The notes below the pieces were generated by a model. The model saw only the letters and a list, made by a program, of their open reading frames with translations. It searched no databases and was not told the origin of the DNA. A DNA stretch of 64,000 nucleotides from Actinobacillus equuli (lineage in GTDB: Bacteria > Pseudomonadota > Gammaproteobacteria > Enterobacterales > Pasteurellaceae), in assembly GCF_900636745.1 (NCBI RefSeq), contig NZ_LR134310.1, positions 806,001 to 870,000 of the forward strand, in the 5' to 3' direction. Position numbers and translations under genes: made by a program. Each line of letters opens with the position of its first letter. Position 1 is the stretch's first letter. Positions 59,403 to 64,000 of the stretch are shown here, one piece after another.

Positions 59403-59833
59403 TTGGCTTAATCCAACGTGTAAAATGGGCAAAAGTAGAAGTTGAAGGTCAAACGGTCGGTGAAATTGCGCATGGTTTATTGGTATTACTTGGCGTAGAA
59501 CAAGGTGACGACCAAGCCAAAGCGGATAAATTACTTGAAAAGGTGCTTAACTATCGAGTGTTTTCCGATGAACAGGGCAAAATGAACTTAAACGTGCAAC
59601 AAGCTGGCGGAAGTTTATTAGTGGTATCACAATTTACTTTAGCCGCTGATACCAATAAAGGTTTACGTCCAAGTTTTTCGCGTGGCGCTGCCCCTCAGGA
59701 AGCGAATGCGCTATACGAATATTTCCATCAGCAAGCCGCTCAGAAAATTCATACCCAAACAGGACAATTCGCAGCAGATATGCAAGTCAGCTTGCAAAAT
59801 GATGGGCCGGTTACCTTTTGGTTACAGGTTTAA
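59399..59833 (+). CDS. dtd: D-aminoacyl-tRNA deacylase
   Basis: Removes D-amino acids (and Gly from mischarged tRNA-Ala) from tRNA. 144 residues. [17 protein letters not shown] at the N-terminus, [12 protein letters not shown] (about 78-89) and the C-terminal [11 protein letters not shown] form the cross-subunit active site. Start at 59399 overlaps the yihY stop by four bases. Confidence 0.97.
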   Translation: MIGLIQRVKWAKVEVEGQTVGEIAHGLLVLLGVEQGDDQAKADKLLEKVLNYRVFSDEQGKMNLNVQQAGGSLLVVSQFTLAADTNKGLRPSFSRGAAPQEANALYEYFHQQAAQKIHTQTGQFAADMQVSLQNDGPVTFWLQV

Positions 59834-59841
59834 AACGAAAT

Positions 59842-59868
59842 AAAGGTGCAACTCATTGCACCTTTTTT
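59842..59868. terminator. Bidirectional terminator between dtd and the ricin-lectin gene
   Basis: AAAGGTGCAA/TTGCACCTTT stem (59842-59851 with 59856-59865), four-base loop, T-run. It lies between convergent genes. Confidence 0.9.
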
Positions 59869-59870
59869 AC

Positions 59871-60380
59871 TTAATAGAAAAATTGTTGTCCTCGGCTGCC
59901 GTCACATTGATAAATCGCCAGTTTATTTCCTCGTTTACCAATATCTAAACATTTACCGCTCATACTACTACGGATTTGTTGCCCGTCTCTAAACCACTGC
60001 TGATTCTCACCACCATGACAACGATAAGTAATCACTTTCGCACCGTTGTATTGGTATTCACCGCCAACATCCAAACATTGTCCATTCACCTTAATCTGCG
60101 AATTTACGAACTCAAAACGCTGGTTCGCTTTACCGTGGCAGTGATAAGCAATGATTCCGCGATAATCGGAACCGCTTTGATCTAAACATTTACCCGATGC
60201 CGTTTTAATTAATCCGCTATGCGGTAAATGCGGATAACCCTGTTGGCTATTCGGCTGATGGCTTGGAATAATAATGACATTCGGATTACTCACCGGATAG
60301 CCACTTCCTACATCAGTCGGGGGAACAACATAAACACACGCCGACAGTACTAATGTTGCAAGCAACGCAACTTTTTTCAT
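59871..60380 (-). CDS. Ricin-type beta-trefoil lectin-like lipoprotein
   Basis: 169 residues. Lipobox LSAC, with lipid on C15. A Pro/Tyr-rich spacer (about 16-50) leads to a ricin B-type beta-trefoil (about 55-169). Three repeats are seen: SGKCLDQSG...ANQRFEF, NGQCLDVGG...ENQQWFRD, and SGKCLDIGK...RGQQFFY, i.e. degenerate QxW motifs and paired cysteines. Start chosen at 60380 behind GGAGA. CdtA and CdtC toxins share this fold and lipobox, but there is no CdtB here. A carbohydrate-binding role is inferred. Confidence 0.88.
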   Translation of the reverse strand: MKKVALLATLVLSACVYVVPPTDVGSGYPVSNPNVIIIPSHQPNSQQGYPHLPHSGLIKTASGKCLDQSGSDYRGIIAYHCHGKANQRFEFVNSQIKVNGQCLDVGGEYQYNGAKVITYRCHGGENQQWFRDGQQIRSSMSGKCLDIGKRGNKLAIYQCDGSRGQQFFY

Positions 60381-60460
60381 AAAAATCTCCTTTATCATTT
60401 TATGATTTTTTGAAGTTATAAGAAGTTTATTTTAACCGGAAGTTCCTCCGTTCCTAAAAT

Positions 60461-60494
60461 AAAAATGCCCTAACCTGATGGGAATAGGGCATTT
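60461..60494. terminator. Intrinsic terminator between nhaA and the ricin-lectin gene
   Basis: AAATGCCCTA/TAGGGCATTT stem (60463-60472 with 60485-60494), 12-base loop, ending nhaA transcription on the minus strand. Confidence 0.85.
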
Positions 60495-60525
60495 CATTGG
60501 TAAAAAATCGGAGAAATTTAACCGC

Positions 60526-61719
60526 TTATAAGACAGCCGACTCCGCTTTAACTCTTGGTTTCGTTGTCAATTTTAATAAGAAATAGCCGATAACCGCCGA
60601 AACGAAAGTTCCCATTAAAATACCTAAACGAGCAAGCGCTAATAGGCTCTCGTCCGCATGTTCTTCGCCGAAAGCAAGCCCTGCAATAAACATCGACATG
60701 GTAAAGCCGATACCGCACAGTACAGCAATCGCAAAAATTTGTTTAAAGTTAATGCCTTTCGGTAACTTCGCAATACGCAATAAAACCGCTAAATAACTAA
60801 ATAAGAATACACCAAGCGGTTTACCGATAATTAAGCCTAGAGCCACGCCTAAAGGTAAAGGTGAAGCGATTTGTTCTAAACTCATACCACTTAGCGACAC
60901 ACCGGCATTTGAGAATGCAAATAACGGCAAAATCGCAAATGAACACCACGGCGCAAGGGTATGTTCAAGGTGATGCAACGGCGCCTCACCGTTTTTACCG
61001 CGCAATGGAATACAGAAACCGATAATCACACCCGCTAATGTAGCGTGTACACCGGATTTCAACACCGATGCCCATAAAATCGTACCAATAATCGCATAGT
61101 TCATTAACCCGACTACTTTATAGCGATTCATCCCGATTAAAATCAAAATCGAAATACTCGCAATAATCAGCGCTTGAATACTCATCTCATGTGAGAAGAA
61201 CAAGGCAATTACCACAATTGCACCAAGGTCATCAATAATCGCTAAGGCAAGTAAAAACACCTTGAGTGCCGGCGGCACTTGTTTACTGAGTAAAGCCACA
61301 ATACCTAACGCAAATGCAATATCGGTTGCCATCGGGATTGCCCAACCATCTTTATAAGCGGGGAAATCACGGTTAATCATCCAATAAATTAATGCCGGAA
61401 TCACCATTCCGCCGATAGCGGCAAAAGCTGGAAAAGCGGCTTTTTGGTAACTGGATAGCGATCCTTCAAACAATTCTCGTTTTACTTCTAAGCCGACTAA
61501 AATAAAAAATACCGCCATAAAACCGTCATTCACCCACATGAGTAACGGCTTATCAATGCTGAAGGCACCAAACTTAATCGCTACCTCTGTTTGCAAAAAA
61601 CTAAAATAGAGTTGTTTTAAATCCGTATTCGCAAAAATCATTGCGAGTAAGGCTGAAACCAACAATAAAATCCCACTTGCTGCTTCTAGTTTCAGAAATT
61701 TCTGAATCTGTTTGATCAT
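60526..61719 (-). CDS. nhaA: Na+/H+ antiporter NhaA
   Basis: Electrogenic exchanger of two protons for one sodium ion, active at alkaline pH. 397 residues, about twelve spans. The essential Asp pair is in [13 protein letters not shown] (about 157-169), and Asp near 133 ([14 protein letters not shown]) matches the ion site. Preceded by AGGAGA. Stands alone. Confidence 0.97.
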   Translation of the reverse strand: MIKQIQKFLKLEAASGILLLVSALLAMIFANTDLKQLYFSFLQTEVAIKFGAFSIDKPLLMWVNDGFMAVFFILVGLEVKRELFEGSLSSYQKAAFPAFAAIGGMVIPALIYWMINRDFPAYKDGWAIPMATDIAFALGIVALLSKQVPPALKVFLLALAIIDDLGAIVVIALFFSHEMSIQALIIASISILILIGMNRYKVVGLMNYAIIGTILWASVLKSGVHATLAGVIIGFCIPLRGKNGEAPLHHLEHTLAPWCSFAILPLFAFSNAGVSLSGMSLEQIASPLPLGVALGLIIGKPLGVFLFSYLAVLLRIAKLPKGINFKQIFAIAVLCGIGFTMSMFIAGLAFGEEHADESLLALARLGILMGTFVSAVIGYFLLKLTTKPRVKAESAVL

Positions 61720-61884
61720 AAAAATCTCCTATCGTTAAATGAGGTTATTATGTTTTCGTTTTACCTCTTTCCCGACATTAACATTTTTTTAACCTAATAC
61801 AAAAGTGGAATTCGTTGTAATTTTGTTAAAATAAGGGGTAAATTTCATCTATTTGCTTATTTTTAAACCAAAAGAGGTATCACA

Positions 61885-62313
61885 ATGTCAAATGAATGGC
61901 TTTATTGGGCACTCGCCTCCGCATTATTCGCTTCACTTACTGCAATTTTTGCTAAAGTCGGCTTACAGGGTATTGATTCGGATTTCGCCACCTTTATCCG
62001 AACGGTAGTCATTCTGATCGCCCTCGCCGCCTTTCTGACTTATAGCGGTAAATGGCAGCCGTTCGGTTCTCTGACTGGTAAAAACTGGACATTTTTAATC
62101 TTATCAGGACTAGCAACCGGTGTTTCATGGCTTGCCTATTTCAAAGCGTTACAAATGGGAAATGCTTCGCAAGTTGCCCCGATTGATAAATTTAGTATTG
62201 TTTTGGTTACCGTATTTGCCGTGATCTTTTTAGGCGAAAGACCGAGCGGTCAAGATTGGATCGGTATTGCGCTTGTCGCAGCGGGTGTTTTAACCCTTGC
62301 GATAAAGCGGTAG
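61885..62313 (+). CDS. Half-size EamA-domain membrane protein
   Basis: 142 residues, one EamA repeat with five membrane segments; full-length DMT transporters have two such repeats. Begins MSNEWLYWALASALFASLTAIFAKVGLQGI. It ends cleanly, with no sign of a frameshifted second half downstream. Single-domain forms are known and usually act as dimers. Substrate unknown. Confidence 0.88.
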   Translation: MSNEWLYWALASALFASLTAIFAKVGLQGIDSDFATFIRTVVILIALAAFLTYSGKWQPFGSLTGKNWTFLILSGLATGVSWLAYFKALQMGNASQVAPIDKFSIVLVTVFAVIFLGERPSGQDWIGIALVAAGVLTLAIKR

Positions 62314-62372
62314 AATATCGCTAATTTTTTGCAAAATTTCGATTAAATTTAACCGCTTGTAAGACCCCATTT

Positions 62373-63101
62373 ATGGCAGATTCATTCCCAATTATTGAAG
62401 TGGTATTTGCTCATTATGATGAGCCGATACCACTTCCTTTTTTACCGCCGGCAGGGCTTTCCGAACGCCAATTAAAACGTTGGAAAAGTCGCAGAACCGC
62501 CCATTTTTTATTAACTCAACTGTTTCAAAAATATCAATTACCACTAAATTTATTGGATGATATTCAACGTACGCAAAGCGGCAGACCTTTTGTGCAACAT
62601 GAGAACATCGATTTTAATATCAGCCATTCCGGCGAATGGGTGGCGGTGATTTTTTGCTATCATAAAAGTAAATTACAAGTGGGGATTGATATTGAACATC
62701 CGCAAAAAGTAAGACGTTATACCGATCTGTTACGTCATTACGCCCATGCGGAAGAAATTGAAGGCTTACTTGAGCGAAACCATACACCGTTTACCGAATT
62801 AGTCGATCGGTTTTATTTGAGTTGGTGTTTACATGAAGCGGTACTGAAATCGCAGGGCGTGGGGATTGTGAAATTGTCTGAAGTACAACATTTTCCACAA
62901 CAGCGCATTGTTCGTTCGGCATACTGCCCGACTGGGACATTGCATTTTTATCATCAGCTGCCGTTTTACTTATGCTATTTTTATCAAGATTTAGCGAACG
63001 CGCTTGTCGTTCTTAGCGAATGGAAAGTAGGGGAATTGCAAAAAATTTCCGATTTTCAACCGCTTGTTTATCAAGTTAATCCAAGGAACTTAAATGCCTA
63101 A
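62373..63101 (+). CDS. 4'-phosphopantetheinyl transferase superfamily protein
   Basis: 242 residues, Sfp/HetI-like. VGIDIEHPQKV (about 108) and FYLSWCLHEAVLKSQGVGI (about 150-168) carry the Mg2+-binding Asp/Glu and the conserved W..HEAxxK motif. Transfers phosphopantetheine from CoA to a carrier protein; no carrier protein or peptide/polyketide synthase is in this window. It lies 59 bases after the EamA gene and overlaps psiE by eight bases. Confidence 0.9.
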   Translation: MADSFPIIEVVFAHYDEPIPLPFLPPAGLSERQLKRWKSRRTAHFLLTQLFQKYQLPLNLLDDIQRTQSGRPFVQHENIDFNISHSGEWVAVIFCYHKSKLQVGIDIEHPQKVRRYTDLLRHYAHAEEIEGLLERNHTPFTELVDRFYLSWCLHEAVLKSQGVGIVKLSEVQHFPQQRIVRSAYCPTGTLHFYHQLPFYLCYFYQDLANALVVLSEWKVGELQKISDFQPLVYQVNPRNLNA

Positions 63102-63513
63102 ACTCACATTAGCAGAAAAACACTCTCGCTTTGGAAAAATTGTTTCCGAGTTTTTCCAGTGGACGCTCAATATTTCATTATTAGTAGCGGGGTTATTACT
63201 CTCTTATTCGCTCTTTTCCGAAGCCTATTCTTTATTCGAATTATTGGCAAACCACAGCGAAAAATTCCAAATTGTCGAGAAAATTGTGATTTTCTTCCTC
63301 TATTTCGAATTTTTAGCGTTGATCGTGCAATATTTTAAATATAATTATCACTTCCCTCTGCGCTACTTCCTGTATATCGGGATTACCGCCATGGTGCGCT
63401 TAATTATTGTCGATCATTCCAATGCAATACATACACTGTTATTTGCGCTATCTATTTTAGTGATGATTATTGCACTATTTATTGTTCATACAGACCGCTT
63501 ACGTAAAAGCTAA
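63094..63513 (+). CDS. psiE: PsiE-family phosphate-starvation-inducible membrane protein
   Basis: 139 residues with four hydrophobic segments (about 20-42, 60-80, 87-105 and 113-132). KYNYHFPLRYFLYIGITAMVRLIIVDH is the family core. Overlaps the phosphopantetheinyl transferase gene, so it is probably coexpressed. No Pho box is obvious, so phosphate control is not supported by the sequence. Ribosome-binding site AAGGAA. Confidence 0.88.
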   Translation: MPKLTLAEKHSRFGKIVSEFFQWTLNISLLVAGLLLSYSLFSEAYSLFELLANHSEKFQIVEKIVIFFLYFEFLALIVQYFKYNYHFPLRYFLYIGITAMVRLIIVDHSNAIHTLLFALSILVMIIALFIVHTDRLRKS

Positions 63514-63522
63514 GGAATTTAT

Positions 63523-64000
63523 ATGGCTGAGATTCTTCAATTCTCACAACACGACTTACATATGCTCAAAGAAGAAACCGTCTATAAAGGGCATTTTGAA
63601 CTGAAAAAAATGCACTTTCGCCATAAATTATTTTCCGGCGAAATGAGCGGTGAAATTGTGCGTGAATTATTAATTAAAGGGGCTGCGTCTGCACTGATTG
63701 CCTATGATCCGGTTCGTGATAGCGTAGTATTAGTAGAACAGGTTCGTATCGGCGCTTATGATCCTCGTTCGGATAAGTCGCCTTGGCTACTGGAACTGGT
63801 TGCCGGTATGGTAGATAAAGGAAATGAAGATCCGGCGGACGTAGCAATCCGAGAAGCACAAGAAGAAGCCGGCTTATACGTAGAAAAGGTGGAACATGCT
63901 CTGAGCATTTGGGATAGCCCGGGCGGACAATTGGAGCGTTTACATTTATTCCTTGGTTTAGTCGATAGCTCAGCGGTTCAATCAGGGGCGGTACACGGCT
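63523..64000 (+). CDS. nudF: ADP-ribose pyrophosphatase NudF, 5' part (3' end outside window)
   Basis: First 159 codons of a Nudix hydrolase that splits ADP-ribose into AMP and ribose 5-phosphate. ATG at 63523 behind AAGGAA, nine bases after psiE. The Nudix box runs GMVDKGNEDPADVAIREAQEEAGL in two parts (about 95-118): GMVDKGNE then REAQEEAGL. It contains one more residue between the first Gly and Glu than the GX5E consensus. SPGGQLERLHLFLG also matches NudF. Confidence 0.93.
   Translation, partial: MAEILQFSQHDLHMLKEETVYKGHFELKKMHFRHKLFSGEMSGEIVRELLIKGAASALIAYDPVRDSVVLVEQVRIGAYDPRSDKSPWLLELVAGMVDKGNEDPADVAIREAQEEAGLYVEKVEHALSIWDSPGGQLERLHLFLGLVDSSAVQSGAVHG

Noticed and set aside
59871-60380. 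Calling the ricin-lectin lipoprotein CdtA or CdtC
   Set aside because: No CdtB or second Cdt subunit is adjacent and the similarity seen is at fold and motif level only.

Overview
The window is chromosomal DNA of a Pasteurellaceae species. It is dense in intact housekeeping genes, AT-rich, and carries many copies of the uptake signal ACAAGCGGTC, often paired head to head behind genes. That is the Actinobacillus pleuropneumoniae / Mannheimia type of DNA uptake sequence, not the Haemophilus influenzae type (AAGTGCGGT). With the gene content, I infer Actinobacillus pleuropneumoniae or a close relative; the species is not proven from sequence alone. No phage, insertion sequence, CRISPR array or rRNA operon is visible.

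Layout. 1-2.0 kb: end of crr, then miaB. 2.0-3.9 kb: a DUF417/RclC-like membrane protein and a periplasmic copper nitrite reductase (aniA/nirK). 4.0-8.1 kb: sucrose-6-phosphate genes scrK-scrB-scrR with a LacI-type operator inside the promoter spacer, then a CPDC thioredoxin-fold protein. 8.3-8.9 kb: six tRNA genes (three Gly-GCC, three Leu-TAA). 9.1-12.5 kb: mfd. 12.7-14.4 kb: the most unusual region, a small RTX protein with eleven PQEPV repeats, then about 0.8 kb of very AT-rich DNA with palindromes and a decayed reading frame. 14.5-19.6 kb: pepN, a candidate structured small RNA, plsY, folB, cdd. 19.7-23 kb: EamA transporter, rpmA, rplU, doxX, an FMN reductase. 23.1-29.4 kb: ispB, queH, fabD, fabG, brnQ, mutM, a small membrane protein. 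29.5-35.3 kb (minus): ubiE-ubiJ-ubiB-tatABC and hemB, linking quinone synthesis, Tat export and heme synthesis. 35.4-42.6 kb: corA with a structured leader, two tRNA-Ser, trmA, maoP, the dat-ddc pathway to 1,3-diaminopropane, rpmB-rpmG. 42.8-49.1 kb: radC, coaBC, dut, slmA, yheU-like, crp, a MazG-like hydrolase, hflX, hfq. 49.2-52.1 kb: miaA and mutL, forming mutL-miaA-hfq-hflX. 52.3-57.1 kb: two paralogous surface lipoproteins with TbpB-like barrels facing a TonB-dependent haem/haemoglobin-type receptor that has a Fur-box-like site. 57.2-64 kb: proA, yihY-dtd, a ricin-lectin lipoprotein, nhaA, a half-size EamA protein, a phosphopantetheinyl transferase, psiE, and the start of nudF.

What stands out: the Cys-containing, proline-repeat RTX protein; the tandem lipoproteins plus receptor; and several apparently structured RNAs (the element at 17.2 kb and the leaders of rpmB, corA, dat and the tRNA operon). 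A four-hairpin block between dat and ddc, and a 12-mer shared upstream of doxX and the FMN reductase, also deserve checks. Functional names rest on recognised motifs and family knowledge; no database search was run.
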